Source: Streptococcus infantis (GTDB taxonomy: Bacteria > Bacillota > Bacilli > Lactobacillales > Streptococcaceae). From it: a DNA stretch of 64,000 nt. Each line of letters opens with the position of its first letter. Position 1 is the first letter of the stretch. Below are positions 35,388-46,052 of the stretch, in pieces. A program made the translations under genes and the position numbers. The notes beneath the pieces are model-generated. The model searched no databases and was not told the origin of the DNA. It saw only the letters and a list, made by a program, of their open reading frames with translations. The stretch is taken from NCBI RefSeq assembly GCF_000963255.1, contig NZ_JYOV01000008.1:1-64000 (forward strand), read 5' to 3'.

Positions 35388-37355
35388 ATGAAATCGAAAA
35401 AGTGGCTCGCAGTAGCAGGGATAACGATGAGCGCAGCTCTTCTTTTGGCGGCTTGTGGTAAGACTGAAAAAAAAGCAGATGCTCCAACAACATTTTCGTA
35501 TGTATATGCCATTGATCCAACAACATTGGACTATAGCGTTACTAGTAAAAGTTCAACATCAGACGTCATTGCCAACTTGGTCGACGGACTCTTGGAAAAT
35601 GACAAATATGGAAACTTGATTCCATCGCTTGCTGAAGACTGGTCTGTTTCACAGGACGGTTTGACCTACACCTACAAGCTACGTAAAGGTGTTAAATGGT
35701 ATACTTCTGAAGGAGAAGAGTATGCTGAAGTCAAGGCCCAAGACTTTGTGACAGGTTTGAAGCATGCTGCAGATGGTAAGTCAGATGGCCTAACTCTTAT
35801 CCAAGACTCTATCAAAGGATTGGCAGAATACGTCAGTGGTGAAAGCAATGACTTCTCAACAGTTGGAGTTAAAGCAATTGACGACTACACTGTTCAATAC
35901 ACCTTGAACCAACCAGAAAGCTTCTGGAATTCTAAGGTGACAACAGCGACTATGCTCCCTGTTAATGAAGAATTCTTAAATTCTCAAGGAAAAGATTACG
36001 GTGCGGCAGCTCCTTCAGGTATTCTCTACAATGGTCCATATATTTTGAAGAACTTCACTTCAAAATCCGTGATCGAGTACGAAAAGAATCCAAACTACTG
36101 GGATAAAGACAATGTGAAGATTGACCACGTCAAGCTGACTTTCTACGACGGTTCTGACCAAGAATCATTGATTCGTAGCTTTGCGTCAGGCTCATATACG
36201 ACAGCTCGTCTTTTCCCAACTAGTTCAAGCTTTGATTCAACTAAGAAAGAATACGGCGATAAGATCGTTTATAGTCCTCAAGAAGCAACTAGCTATTACT
36301 TTACTTTCAACGTAAATCGTCAGTCTTACAATAAAACAGCTAAGACAGATGATGCCCAAAAAACTTCAACTAAAGAAGCGCTTCTCAATAAAAACTTCCG
36401 TCAAGCTATCAACTTCGCTCTAGACCGTCATGCCTACTCTGCACAGATGAATGGCGAAGAAGGTGCAGACAAGATTATCCGTACCAGCCTTGTGCCTTAT
36501 GACTATGTCCAAGTTGGTGAAAAGACCTTCGGTGAATTGGCTCAAGAACAATTGGTAACATACGGAGACCAGTGGAAGGATGTAGCTTTGACAGATGGTA
36601 AAGATACCCTTTACAATCCGACAAAAGCAAAAGCTGCTTTTGAAAAAGCAAAATCAGAATTGCAAGCTAAAGGTGTAACCTTCCCAATCCATTTGGATAT
36701 TCCAGTTGAGCAGACTGATGTCATTGCTGTACAGCAAACCAACTCTCTCAAACAGTCTGTCGAAGCAGCACTTGGAAGTGAGAATGTTGTCATCGATGTA
36801 CTTCAAATGACTGACAATGAGAAAATGAGTATCACATCTCAAGCCAAAGTGCCTTCTCAAAAAGACTATGACTTGAACGGAACTGGATGGGGACCAGACT
36901 ATCAAGACCCAGCAACCTACCTCAATATCTTAGATGCTAAGAAGGGTTCTGCTCTTAAACACTTGGGTATCACAAAAGGTAAAGATCCAGAAGTTATGGC
37001 TCAAGTTGGACTTGATGAGTACAAGAAACTCTTGGATGATGCAGCATCAGAAACAAGCGATCTTAACAAACGCTATGAAAAATATGCCAAAGCACAAGCT
37101 TGGGTTTCAGATAGCTCACTTCTTATCCCTGTAGCTTCTTCAGGTGGTTCTCCGACAGTTAGCCGTACAGTGCCATTCACAAAAGCTTACTCTCAAGTTG
37201 GTATCAAGGGAGATCCATTTGTATTTAAAGGTTTAGAATTGCAAAACGATATTGTAACAGCTAAAGAATACGAAGAAGCTCTCAAGAAATGGCAAAAAGA
37301 GAAAATCGAAACAAATGCCAAATACCAAAAAGAACTAGCAAATCACGTTAAATAG
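35388..37355 (+). CDS. AliA-family oligopeptide-binding lipoprotein, copy 1
   Basis: A 655-aa substrate-binding lipoprotein of ABC peptide transporters (SBP_bac_5). Signal peptide with lipobox LAAC (Cys about 23), then the SBP core (LVDGLLENDKYGNLIPSLAEDWSVS; FRQAINFALDR). The Ali proteins bind short peptides and share the Ami permease, whose genes are not here. Position after dexB suits the AliC/AliD-type genes known from non-encapsulated pneumococci and mitis-group strains. Which Ali it is cannot be decided by eye. Confidence 0.85.
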   Translation: MKSKKWLAVAGITMSAALLLAACGKTEKKADAPTTFSYVYAIDPTTLDYSVTSKSSTSDVIANLVDGLLENDKYGNLIPSLAEDWSVSQDGLTYTYKLRKGVKWYTSEGEEYAEVKAQDFVTGLKHAADGKSDGLTLIQDSIKGLAEYVSGESNDFSTVGVKAIDDYTVQYTLNQPESFWNSKVTTATMLPVNEEFLNSQGKDYGAAAPSGILYNGPYILKNFTSKSVIEYEKNPNYWDKDNVKIDHVKLTFYDGSDQESLIRSFASGSYTTARLFPTSSSFDSTKKEYGDKIVYSPQEATSYYFTFNVNRQSYNKTAKTDDAQKTSTKEALLNKNFRQAINFALDRHAYSAQMNGEEGADKIIRTSLVPYDYVQVGEKTFGELAQEQLVTYGDQWKDVALTDGKDTLYNPTKAKAAFEKAKSELQAKGVTFPIHLDIPVEQTDVIAVQQTNSLKQSVEAALGSENVVIDVLQMTDNEKMSITSQAKVPSQKDYDLNGTGWGPDYQDPATYLNILDAKKGSALKHLGITKGKDPEVMAQVGLDEYKKLLDDAASETSDLNKRYEKYAKAQAWVSDSSLLIPVASSGGSPTVSRTVPFTKAYSQVGIKGDPFVFKGLELQNDIVTAKEYEEALKKWQKEKIETNAKYQKELANHVK

Positions 37356-37367
37356 TCTTTTGTAATG

Positions 37368-37409
37368 AATAAAGAAATCCTGTTTTGAAGCGGGATTTCT
37401 TTATTTTTT
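37368..37409 (+). terminator. Terminator between the Ali genes
   Basis: AATAAAGAAATCC pairs with GGATTTCTTTATT around a 12-nt loop, followed by TTTTG. The second Ali gene thus needs its own promoter (TGTTAAAAT, about 37468-37476, extended -10). Confidence 0.85.
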
Positions 37410-37513
37410 GATTTTCAATGAGAGGTCAAATCAGTATATAACTTTACTTTTTGGACAAAATTTGTTAAAATATAACCATGTTACAAAACCTAACATACGA
37501 GGAGAAATAAAAC

Positions 37514-39472
37514 ATGAAACTTAAAAAACGTTTGATTGGAGCGGGGTTGACACTTGCTGCTGCGGTCCTATTGACAGCATGTGGCCAGTCAGCATCAGAC
37601 GGCAAGACATACTCGTCTACCTTTGGTGCAGATCCAACAACCTTCAACTATCTCTTGGACTACGCTGGTGATAACACTGCTATTGTAACCAACTTGGTTG
37701 ATGGTTTGCTTGAAAATGATAACTATGGAAACCTCATTCCTGCCCTTGCAGAAGATTGGAGTGTTTCTAAGGATGGTTTAACTTATACCTACAAACTTCG
37801 CCAAGATGCCAAGTGGTTTACAGCTGACGGTGAAGAATACGCTCCCCTTAAAGCACAAGACTTTGTAACTGGTATCAAGTATGCTGCTGACAACAAGGGA
37901 CAAGCTTTGGACTTGATTCAGAACTCTATCAAGGGCTTGGATGATTATGTAACAGGTGCAAATACTGACTTCTCAAATGTTGGTGTCAAAGCCTTAGATG
38001 ACTATACTGTCCAATATACCTTGACTCGTCCAGAGCCATTCTGGAACTCAAAAACAACCAACAGTATCTTATTCCCTGTAAACGAAGAATTCCTTGCTTC
38101 TAAAGGTAAAGACTTCGGAACCCTGAAACCAGATAGCATTCTTTATAGCGGACCATATTTGTTAAAAGATTTTACATCTAAGTCTTCTATCGAATATGTG
38201 AAAAACCCACATTACTATGACCAAGAAAAAGTAACGATTGAAAAGGTAAAATTGGCCTACTTTGATGGTTCAGACCAAGACTTGACAATTCGTAACTTTG
38301 AAAGTGGTGCTTACTCATCTGCAGGTGTTTATCCAAATAGCTCAAACTTTGCTAAGACAAAGGAAAAATACAAGGACAATATCGTTTATAGCTTGCAAGA
38401 TGCAACATCTTGGTACTATAACTTTAACGTTAATCGTGGTGCTTATAGCCATACTGCAAAAACAAGCGATGAACAAAAACAAGCAACTCAAGCTGCAGTT
38501 TTGAATAAAAACTTCCGTCAGGCAATTAACTTCGCCATTGATCGTACAGCCTACTCAGCTCAATCAAATGGTGAAGAAGCAGCTAAGAACACCCTTCGTA
38601 ACTCGCTTGTACCACCAACTTTCGTACAAGTTGGAGACAAGACTTTTGGTGAAACAGTTGCTTCAAAATTGGTCAACTATGGTACACAATGGTCGAATAT
38701 GAATCTTGAAGATGCTCAAGACGGTTATTTCAATAAAGAAAAAGCACAAGCCAAGTTTGCTGAAGCTAAAAAAGAATTAGAAGCCCAAGGTGTGAGCTTC
38801 CCAATTCATTTGGACTTGCCTGTAGACCAGGTTAACAAGACCTTGCTTTCTGGAACAAACTCAATCAAACAATCAATTGAATCAACACTTGGTTCTGAAA
38901 ATGTAGTGGTTGACGTTATCCAATTATCGACGGATGATTATACAAACGCAACAGTTCAAGCACCAACTCCTGCAGATCACGACTATGATTTGAATTTGGA
39001 TGGATGGTCAGCTGACTATCAAGATCCTTCAACTTACCTCAATCCTTTCAACGCTGAAGATGGATTCTATCTCAAGATTTTGGGACTTGATCCAAGCAAG
39101 GATGCAAATAAGATTACTAGTCTAGGTTTGGACCAATTTACTCAAAAATTAAAAACAGCAGATGCAGAAAATACAGATGTAGCTAAGCGCTATGAAAACT
39201 ATGCAGACGCACAAGCTTGGTTGATTGATAGTTCCCTTCTAATCCCAGTTGTGTCAAACGGTGGTGGTGCTTCAGTGACTCGTGTGACACCATTTACACG
39301 CGCTTACTCACTAGTTGGTATCAAAGGAACTGGAAGTAACTACAAGTACATGAGATTGCAGACAGATGTTGTTACAAGCTCTCAATTTGCTGAAGCGAAG
39401 GCTAAATGGGAACAAGAACGTAAAAATTCTGTCGAAAAGAGTCAAAAAGACTTTGAAAGTCACGTGAAATAA
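37514..39472 (+). CDS. AliA-family oligopeptide-binding lipoprotein, copy 2
   Basis: A 652-aa paralogue of the preceding gene with the same fold and similar length. Lipobox LTAC (Cys about 23), then LVDGLLENDNYGNLIPALAEDW and FRQAINFAIDR. The two copies are clearly diverged in the peptide-binding lobe, suggesting different peptide preferences (inference). GGAG precedes the ATG. Confidence 0.85.
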   Translation: MKLKKRLIGAGLTLAAAVLLTACGQSASDGKTYSSTFGADPTTFNYLLDYAGDNTAIVTNLVDGLLENDNYGNLIPALAEDWSVSKDGLTYTYKLRQDAKWFTADGEEYAPLKAQDFVTGIKYAADNKGQALDLIQNSIKGLDDYVTGANTDFSNVGVKALDDYTVQYTLTRPEPFWNSKTTNSILFPVNEEFLASKGKDFGTLKPDSILYSGPYLLKDFTSKSSIEYVKNPHYYDQEKVTIEKVKLAYFDGSDQDLTIRNFESGAYSSAGVYPNSSNFAKTKEKYKDNIVYSLQDATSWYYNFNVNRGAYSHTAKTSDEQKQATQAAVLNKNFRQAINFAIDRTAYSAQSNGEEAAKNTLRNSLVPPTFVQVGDKTFGETVASKLVNYGTQWSNMNLEDAQDGYFNKEKAQAKFAEAKKELEAQGVSFPIHLDLPVDQVNKTLLSGTNSIKQSIESTLGSENVVVDVIQLSTDDYTNATVQAPTPADHDYDLNLDGWSADYQDPSTYLNPFNAEDGFYLKILGLDPSKDANKITSLGLDQFTQKLKTADAENTDVAKRYENYADAQAWLIDSSLLIPVVSNGGGASVTRVTPFTRAYSLVGIKGTGSNYKYMRLQTDVVTSSQFAEAKAKWEQERKNSVEKSQKDFESHVK

Positions 39473-39483
39473 GTATAAGAAGA

Positions 39484-39516
39484 GGTTGGGACAAACATCC
39501 CAGCCTTACTTTTTAT
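39484..39516 (+). terminator. Terminator after the second Ali gene
   Basis: GGTTGGGA-CAAACA-TCCCAGCC followed by a T-rich run. Confidence 0.8.
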
Positions 39517-39871
39517 TAGCGATAAGTTTTCGATGTGACAGCTGGTTGGATTTTTTTGTTAATTTTTTGGATTCTAGAAATCTTTTTTGGGGGAAAATCT
39601 TGTATTCCTTACTTACAATATTTGATAACCCAGTCGATTGTTAAAACATCGTAGATTTGGAACTAGGAAGTCGAGGTTTGATTTAACAGTTTATAACCCC
39701 GTCTTTTTTAGATTAGATACCTCTTTCAAGCGACATTTTAGCCATTTTATCATTGGAATTTACTATTCATGTTTTTAAGGTGAATAAAAACGGTTACTTA
39801 ACATGTGTTGATGGTATCCAGCAATACTTTGTGATATAATGAAAATGAAAAATACTTTGTAGAGGTGTAAG
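39517..39871 (+). promoter_or_regulatory. Intergenic region and promoter upstream of the polysaccharide operon
   Basis: No gene. AT-rich, with partly repeated words (GTTAAAACATC, TTTAACAG, ATAACCC) that could be an old repeat. An extended -10 TGATATAAT lies at about 39831-39839, in line with the pneumococcal capsule promoter position. The start region has GAGGT five bases before the TTG start of wzg. Confidence 0.55.
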
Positions 39872-41317
39872 TTGAGTAGACATTCAAAAGGAAGCAAAAC
39901 GAGCAAGTTTCAACAAAGCATCAATATTATTTTGTTGTTTGTATATATAGTGCTTGCTTGTTTTTTGCTGTTTTTAATATTCAGATATCATATTTTAGCA
40001 ATTAGCTATGCAAATGTCCTTATAGCGATTGTTATGATCCTGCTTGCGCTAATAGCCTTGCTTTTGATTCTAAAAAGAAAAGCTAAGATCTTCACCATGA
40101 TTTTACTCTTGGTGTCGGTATTTGTCAGTTCCATTTCTTTGATTGGAGTTCATCAATTTATCAGCCTAGCAAATCAACTCAATGCGACATCTAACTATTC
40201 TAGTTACTCTATCAGTGTTGCAGTTTTGGCGGATAGTGAGATTGGAAATGTTTCGGAATTATCCAGTGTGACGGCTCCAACCAAAACAGATGCCGAAAAT
40301 ATTAAAAAACTGCTCGATGATATTAAGACAAGTCAGAGTAAAGACTTAACGGTTGAAGAAAGTGCTTCCTATCTTGCGGCTTATAAGAGTTTGCTGGCTG
40401 GAGAGACCAAGGCAATCGTTTTGAACAGTGTCTTTGAAAATCTGATTGAGCAAGAGTACCCAGACCATGCCAAAAAGATCAAGAAGATTTATACCAAAGA
40501 ACTAACCAAGACTGTTGAGGCACCTAAGGTTTCTCAAAACAAGGCATTTAATATCTATATTAGTGGGATTGATACATACGGACCGATTAGCTCCGTTTCT
40601 CGTTCGGATGTCAATATCATCATGACGGTTAATCAAGAAACCAAGAAAATTCTCCTGACAACAACGCCTCGTGATGCCTATGTGCCTATAGCTGATGGCG
40701 GTAATAACCAAAATGATAAATTGACCCATGCAGGTATTTACGGCGTGGATGCTTCCATTCATACCCTAGAAAATCTCTATGGAATTGACCTGAATTATTA
40801 TGCACGACTCAACTTTACCTCCTTTTTGAAATTGATTGATCTCTTAGGTGGTGTCGATGTTTATAATGATCAAGACTTCACATCACTTCATGGGAATTAT
40901 CACTTCCCTGTTGGAAATGTGCACCTAAACTCTGAGCAGGCTCTAGGTTTTGTTCGTGAACGTTACTCCTTAACTAATGGTGATGGAGATCGTGGACGTA
41001 ATCAACAAAAAGTCATTGCTGCCATTATTCAAAAACTAACTTCGGCAGAAGCCTTGAAGAATTTTGATGGTATTATGCAAAGTCTGCAAGATTCTGTACA
41101 AACCAATATGCCTCCTGAAACCATGGTTAGCCTAGCAAATGCTCAACTAGCAAGTGGAGGAAAATATACTGTCATCACTCGAGATCTAAAGGGAACTGGT
41201 CGTATGGATCTTCCTTCCTATGCCATGCCTGACAGCAGCCTTTATATGCTAGAGGTAGATCCAAATAGCTTAGAGACACTCAAAACAGAGATCAAAGATA
41301 TCATGGAAGGAAAATAA
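39872..41317 (+). CDS. wzg: Wzg (CpsA), LytR-CpsA-Psr family capsule attachment protein
   Basis: A 481-aa membrane protein. Three N-terminal membrane segments (about 18-110), an accessory domain (to about 230), then the LCP domain with [40 protein letters not shown] and [11 protein letters not shown] proteins transfer undecaprenyl-linked polymers to the wall. The start is TTG with GAGGT five bases before it. First gene of the export module. Confidence 0.95.
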   Translation: MSRHSKGSKTSKFQQSINIILLFVYIVLACFLLFLIFRYHILAISYANVLIAIVMILLALIALLLILKRKAKIFTMILLLVSVFVSSISLIGVHQFISLANQLNATSNYSSYSISVAVLADSEIGNVSELSSVTAPTKTDAENIKKLLDDIKTSQSKDLTVEESASYLAAYKSLLAGETKAIVLNSVFENLIEQEYPDHAKKIKKIYTKELTKTVEAPKVSQNKAFNIYISGIDTYGPISSVSRSDVNIIMTVNQETKKILLTTTPRDAYVPIADGGNNQNDKLTHAGIYGVDASIHTLENLYGIDLNYYARLNFTSFLKLIDLLGGVDVYNDQDFTSLHGNYHFPVGNVHLNSEQALGFVRERYSLTNGDGDRGRNQQKVIAAIIQKLTSAEALKNFDGIMQSLQDSVQTNMPPETMVSLANAQLASGGKYTVITRDLKGTGRMDLPSYAMPDSSLYMLEVDPNSLETLKTEIKDIMEGK

Positions 41318-41318
41318 G

Positions 41319-42050
41319 ATGATTGACATCCATTCACACATAGTTTTTGATGTAGATGATGGTCCGAAGAATAAGGCAGAGAGTATAGCCCTCCTGAAGG
41401 AAGCTTATGCTCAAGGAGTTCGTACCATCGTTTCGACTTCTCATCGTCGGAAGGGGATGTTTGAAACACCAGAAGAGGACATATTAAGAAATTTTAAAGT
41501 TATCAAGGAATTGGCTAAAGAAATTGCTCCCGACTTAACCATCTTGTATGGAGCAGAAATCTATTACAGCAGTGATGCTTTAAACAAATTAGAGAATCAA
41601 CAGATTCCTCAACTAAATGGCACCCGTTACGCCCTGATAGAATTCAGTATGAATACCCCTTATCGTGAAATCCATAGCGCATTGACCAATATTTTGATGT
41701 TGGGAATAACCCCTGTTATTGCCCATATAGAGCGTTACGATGCTTTGGAAAATAATGAAAAAAGGGTGCGAGACCTTATCAATATGGGATGCTATACCCA
41801 GGTCAATAGTTCGAGTATCCTCAAACCAAAACTGTTTGGCGACACCTATAAATTCATGAAAAAGCGTGCTCGCTATTTTTTGGAGAGGGACTTGGTTCAT
41901 ATAGTTGCTAGTGATATGCATAATCTAGAGAGTCGTCCACCTTATATGCGAGAGGCTTATGAGATAGTGAGCAAAAAATATGGCCAAGATAAGGCTCGGG
42001 AACTCTTTGTGGAAACCCCCGAAAAAGTCATTAAAGATCAAATAATATAG
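41319..42050 (+). CDS. wzh: Wzh (CpsB), PHP-type protein tyrosine phosphatase
   Basis: A 243-aa manganese-dependent phosphatase that dephosphorylates Wze/CpsD. Metal ligands are visible: [16 protein letters not shown] at the N-terminus, TSHRRKG, AEIYY, IAHIERY and the ASDMHN end segment. The start lies one base after the wzg stop with AAGGA upstream. Confidence 0.95.
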   Translation: MIDIHSHIVFDVDDGPKNKAESIALLKEAYAQGVRTIVSTSHRRKGMFETPEEDILRNFKVIKELAKEIAPDLTILYGAEIYYSSDALNKLENQQIPQLNGTRYALIEFSMNTPYREIHSALTNILMLGITPVIAHIERYDALENNEKRVRDLINMGCYTQVNSSSILKPKLFGDTYKFMKKRARYFLERDLVHIVASDMHNLESRPPYMREAYEIVSKKYGQDKARELFVETPEKVIKDQII

Positions 42051-42058
42051 GAGTTAAA

Positions 42059-42751
42059 ATGAAAGAACAAGATACTATTGAAATCAACGTTATTCAGTTA
42101 TTAAAGGCGCTATGGAAAAAGAAACTGCTAATCCTTCTTGTAGCCATAGTAGCAGGAGCTGCTTCCTTTGCGTATAGTAGTTTTGTGGTCAAACCTGAGT
42201 ATAGAAGTACAACGCGAATCTATGTGGTTAATCGAAATCAAAACGATAAAGCAGGACTAACAAATCAGGACTTACAAGCAGGGGCCTACTTGGTCAAGGA
42301 CTATCGTGAAATCATTCTATCTCAAGATGTCCTAGAGAAAGTAGTTGCTGATCTTGGCTTGAACGTTAATGCAAAAGCATTGGCTAAAAAGGTTCAAGTA
42401 ACGGTCCCTGCAGATACACGTATCGTATCTATTTCAGTTAGTGATCATAAACCTGATGAAGCTAGTCGTATTGCAAATGCACTGCGAGACGTTGCAGCAC
42501 AAAAAATTATCGCAGTTACTCGAGTTTCGGACGTAACGACTCTGGAGGAGGCCCGTCCAGCTACTGGTCCTTCATCACCAAATATCCGTCGTAATACTTT
42601 AATGGGAATCGGTGCAGGTGCAGGCTTGGTGATTGTCGTGGTTCTATTGGTTGAACTTCTAGACGACCGTGTTAAACGTCCAGAAGATATCGAAGACGTT
42701 ATGAAAATCTCACTCCTTGGAGTCATTCCAGACCTGGATAAATTAAAGTAA
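42059..42751 (+). CDS. wzd: Wzd (CpsC), polysaccharide chain-length/kinase adaptor
   Basis: A 230-aa Wzz-type membrane protein with two membrane segments (about 24-44 and 180-200) flanking an extracellular domain. The proline-rich [12 protein letters not shown] precedes the second span. Its cytoplasmic tail activates the kinase encoded next. GGAG precedes the ATG. Confidence 0.94.
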   Translation: MKEQDTIEINVIQLLKALWKKKLLILLVAIVAGAASFAYSSFVVKPEYRSTTRIYVVNRNQNDKAGLTNQDLQAGAYLVKDYREIILSQDVLEKVVADLGLNVNAKALAKKVQVTVPADTRIVSISVSDHKPDEASRIANALRDVAAQKIIAVTRVSDVTTLEEARPATGPSSPNIRRNTLMGIGAGAGLVIVVVLLVELLDDRVKRPEDIEDVMKISLLGVIPDLDKLK

Positions 42752-42761
42752 GGGAGAACAT

Positions 42762-43445
42762 ATGGTAAAGTTAGAATTAGCACAACAAAAACTGAACTCT
42801 TTAAAAAAGGCGGAAGAGTATTACAATGCTTTACGTACAAATATACAACTGAGTGGGAATAACTTAAAGGTTATTGCAGTTACATCGGTCGATCCGAGTG
42901 AAGGAAAATCTACAACTTCTACAAATATCGCTTGGGCTTTTGCGCATGCAGGCTACAAAACGCTATTGATTGATGCCGACATCCGAAATTCAGTCATGTC
43001 TGGAGTATTCAAGTCAAGAGAAAAAATCACTGGTTTGACAGATTATCTAGCTGGGACTCAGGATTTGTCACATGGTCTCTGTGAAACAGACGTTGAAAAT
43101 TTATTTGTAGTTCAATCAGGAGCAGTTTCACCGAATCCAACAGCTCTCTTACAAAGCGCTAACTTTGAAAGAATGATTGAGACTTTACGCAAATATTTTG
43201 ATTATATCATCGTTGATACTGCCCCTATAGGGGTTGTAATTGATGCAGCCATTATTGTCCAAAAATGTGATGCATCCGTTTTAGTAGCAGAAGCTGGTGT
43301 AGCAAAACGAAGAGAAGTGCAAAAAGCTAAAAGTCAGTTAGAACACACTGGGAAACCATTTCTAGGTGTAGTTTTGAATAAATTTGATGTTCAACGTGAA
43401 AAATATGGTTCTTATGGTGGCTATGGCAATTATGAAAAAAGATAA
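42762..43445 (+). CDS. wze: Wze (CpsD), autophosphorylating tyrosine kinase
   Basis: A 227-aa BY-kinase. Walker A DPSEGKST at 44-51, Walker A' LLIDADIR near 68-75, Walker B IIVDTAP. The C-terminal tyrosine cluster YGSYGGYGNY is the autophosphorylation tail. With Wzd and Wzh it regulates polymer amount and length. GGGAG precedes the start. Confidence 0.95.
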   Translation: MVKLELAQQKLNSLKKAEEYYNALRTNIQLSGNNLKVIAVTSVDPSEGKSTTSTNIAWAFAHAGYKTLLIDADIRNSVMSGVFKSREKITGLTDYLAGTQDLSHGLCETDVENLFVVQSGAVSPNPTALLQSANFERMIETLRKYFDYIIVDTAPIGVVIDAAIIVQKCDASVLVAEAGVAKRREVQKAKSQLEHTGKPFLGVVLNKFDVQREKYGSYGGYGNYEKR

Positions 43446-43466
43446 AATGAAGTTAGGGAGTCCAGT

Positions 43467-44837
43467 ATGGAAGGAAGGGTTTTCTACAATGTAACTCTGG
43501 CATTCTTACAGAGTATACTTGTTAGTGTATTAGCTTATATACTGATTGCAATTTCAGAAACTGATATTGTTCCAAATACAGTATTCGTCTTATTTTTTCT
43601 TCACTTTGCAGCCTTCTACATTAGTGATTATGGTAAAGATTTTTTCAAACGAGGCCAGTATGTTGAGCTAGTAGAAACGATTAAATACATCCTCTTTTAT
43701 GCCTTGTTGATTAGTTTTTCAAGTTTCTTCTTAAAAGAAAAATTTGTGATTTCTAGACGAGGGATGCTCTATTTGCTTTCTTTGTATGGTGTTTTGAATT
43801 ATCTACTTAGTTTCTTTGTGAAGCGTTATTGGAAAACCTTTAATCATAATTTGAAGAGCAGTCGTAATATTTTGTTGATCACAGCGACATCACGTACTGA
43901 AAAAGTGTTGGACCGTTTGTTGACCGCTAACGATGTTCAAGGGAAACTGGTTGCAGTCAGTGTCTTAGACATGCCAGAATTTACTCATGAAAAGGTGACG
44001 GTTGTTCCGAGGGAACAGTTGATCTCTTATGCAACGCACGAGGTAGTGGATGAAGTCTTTGTCAATCTTCCAAGTGAAGACTACGACATTGGAGCCATTA
44101 TTTCTCAGTTTGAAACCATGGGAATCGCTGTCACAGTCAATCTCAATGCTTTCGACAAAAACTTAGGTCGCGATAAACAAATCCATGAGATGGCGGGCTT
44201 GAATGTAGTGACATTTTCTACAAATTTTTACAAGCCGAGTCATGTCATAGCCAAACGTATCCTCGACATTTGTGGAGCTATTGCTGGGCTGATCCTTTGT
44301 GGAATTGCTAGTCTATTTTTAGTTCCTATGATTCGTAAAGATGACGGTCCTGCAATCTTTTCACAAACTCGTGTCGGAAAAAATGGTCGTCACTTTACCT
44401 TTTATAAATTCCGCTCGATGCGAGTCGATGCAGAAGCGATCAAGGAACAGTTGATGGATCAAAATACGATGCAAGGTGGTATGTTTAAGATCGATAACGA
44501 TCCTCGAGTGACAAAGATTGGACATTTCATCCGAAAAACTAGTTTAGATGAATTGCCACAATTTTGGAACGTGTTGATTGGGGATATGAGTCTAGTCGGC
44601 ACTCGTCCGCCAACGGTAGATGAGTACGAAAAGTACACACCTGAGCAAAAACGTCGTCTAAGCTTCAAACCTGGAATTACAGGCTTGTGGCAAATTAGTG
44701 GTCGCAGTGCAATCACAAACTTCGATGATGTTGTAAAGCTTGATGTGGCTTATATCGATGGTTGGACCATCTGGAAAGATTTCGAAATATTGTTAAAAAC
44801 TGTAAAAGTTGTGTTGATGAGAGATGGAGCAAAGTGA
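43467..44837 (+). CDS. wchA: WchA (CpsE), undecaprenyl-phosphate glucose-1-phosphate transferase
   Basis: A 456-aa polyprenyl glycosylphosphotransferase that starts the repeat unit on Und-P. About four N-terminal membrane segments, a cytoplasmic loop with a CoA-binding-like fold, a further membrane segment at about 265-285, and the catalytic C-terminal domain ([53 protein letters not shown]). Strong similarity to the streptococcal WchA indicates glucose-1-P as the priming sugar. Confidence 0.92.
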   Translation: MEGRVFYNVTLAFLQSILVSVLAYILIAISETDIVPNTVFVLFFLHFAAFYISDYGKDFFKRGQYVELVETIKYILFYALLISFSSFFLKEKFVISRRGMLYLLSLYGVLNYLLSFFVKRYWKTFNHNLKSSRNILLITATSRTEKVLDRLLTANDVQGKLVAVSVLDMPEFTHEKVTVVPREQLISYATHEVVDEVFVNLPSEDYDIGAIISQFETMGIAVTVNLNAFDKNLGRDKQIHEMAGLNVVTFSTNFYKPSHVIAKRILDICGAIAGLILCGIASLFLVPMIRKDDGPAIFSQTRVGKNGRHFTFYKFRSMRVDAEAIKEQLMDQNTMQGGMFKIDNDPRVTKIGHFIRKTSLDELPQFWNVLIGDMSLVGTRPPTVDEYEKYTPEQKRRLSFKPGITGLWQISGRSAITNFDDVVKLDVAYIDGWTIWKDFEILLKTVKVVLMRDGAK

Positions 44838-44874
44838 GTTTGTTTGCGCTCTCTGTCTATAAATTAGGAGTAAC

Positions 44875-46047
44875 ATGAAAAAAACGGTCTATATTGTAGG
44901 GGCAAAAGGGATTCCTGCTAAGTATGGGGGATTTGAAACCTTTGTTGAAAAATTAACAGCCTTTCAACAAGACAAGGACATCCAATATTATGTAGCTTGT
45001 ATGCGTGAAAACTCTGCAAAGTCAGGGATTACTGAGGATGTTTTTGAACATAACGGTGCTATCTGTTATAACGTCGATGTACCTAATATTGGTCCAGCGA
45101 GAGCTATAGCCTATGATATCGCTGCAATTAACAGAGCGATTGAAATTGCTAAAGAAAATAAGGACGAAGCTCCTATCTTCTATATTTTAGCTTGTCGCAT
45201 TGGACCATTTATCCATGGAATCAAGAAAAAAATTCAAGCAATAGGTGGGACTCTTCTAGTTAATCCGGATGGTCATGAGTGGTTGCGTGCTAAGTGGAGC
45301 GCCCCGGTTCGTCGTTACTGGAAAATTTCTGAAGGTCTTATGGTCAAACATGCAGATCTTTTAGTGTGTGATAGTAAGAATATTGAAAAATATATCCAAG
45401 AAGATTATAAACAGTATCAACCTAAGACAACCTATATCGCTTATGGGACAGATACAACACGCTCTACATTAAAAAGTAGTGATGAAAAAGTACGTACTTG
45501 GTTCAAAGAGAAGAATGTTTCTGAAAACGACTATTACCTAGTTGTAGGACGTTTTGTTCCAGAGAATAACTATGAGGCTATGATACGTGGGTTTTTGGCG
45601 TCTAACTCTAAGAAGGACTTCGTCCTAATCACAAATGTAGAACAGAATAAATTTTATAATCAGCTATTAGCAAGTACTGGATTTGATAAAGATTCACGAG
45701 TGAAATTTGTTGGAACAGTCTACGACCAAGAACTTCTGAAGTATATTCGAGAAAACGCCTATGCTTACTTCCATGGACATGAAGTTGGAGGAACAAATCC
45801 TTCGCTACTTGAAGCTTTGGAGTCAACAAAGTTGAACCTACTACTTGATGTTGGTTTTAACCGCGAAGTTGGGGAGCAAAGTGCGATCTATTGGAAAAAA
45901 GACAAACTATCACAAGTGATTGAGGAAGTTGAACAATTTGATCAAAAAATGATTGATGAGTTAGATAGACAATCAAATCAGAGAATTTTGGATGCTTTCA
46001 CTTGGGAAAAGATTGTTACAGACTACGAGAAATTATTTAAAGGTTAG
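44875..46047 (+). CDS. wchF: WchF-like rhamnosyltransferase
   Basis: A 390-aa glycosyltransferase with a DUF1972-type N-terminus (GAKGIPAKYGGFETFVEKL) and a GT4-like C-terminal half (VVGRFVPENNYEAMIRGF, HGHEVGGTNPSLLEAL). In streptococcal capsule loci WchF adds beta-1,4-linked rhamnose to the priming glucose, and the dTDP-rhamnose genes are at the other end of this locus. AGGAG precedes the ATG. Confidence 0.85.
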   Translation: MKKTVYIVGAKGIPAKYGGFETFVEKLTAFQQDKDIQYYVACMRENSAKSGITEDVFEHNGAICYNVDVPNIGPARAIAYDIAAINRAIEIAKENKDEAPIFYILACRIGPFIHGIKKKIQAIGGTLLVNPDGHEWLRAKWSAPVRRYWKISEGLMVKHADLLVCDSKNIEKYIQEDYKQYQPKTTYIAYGTDTTRSTLKSSDEKVRTWFKEKNVSENDYYLVVGRFVPENNYEAMIRGFLASNSKKDFVLITNVEQNKFYNQLLASTGFDKDSRVKFVGTVYDQELLKYIRENAYAYFHGHEVGGTNPSLLEALESTKLNLLLDVGFNREVGEQSAIYWKKDKLSQVIEEVEQFDQKMIDELDRQSNQRILDAFTWEKIVTDYEKLFKG

Positions 46048-46052
46048 AGTTA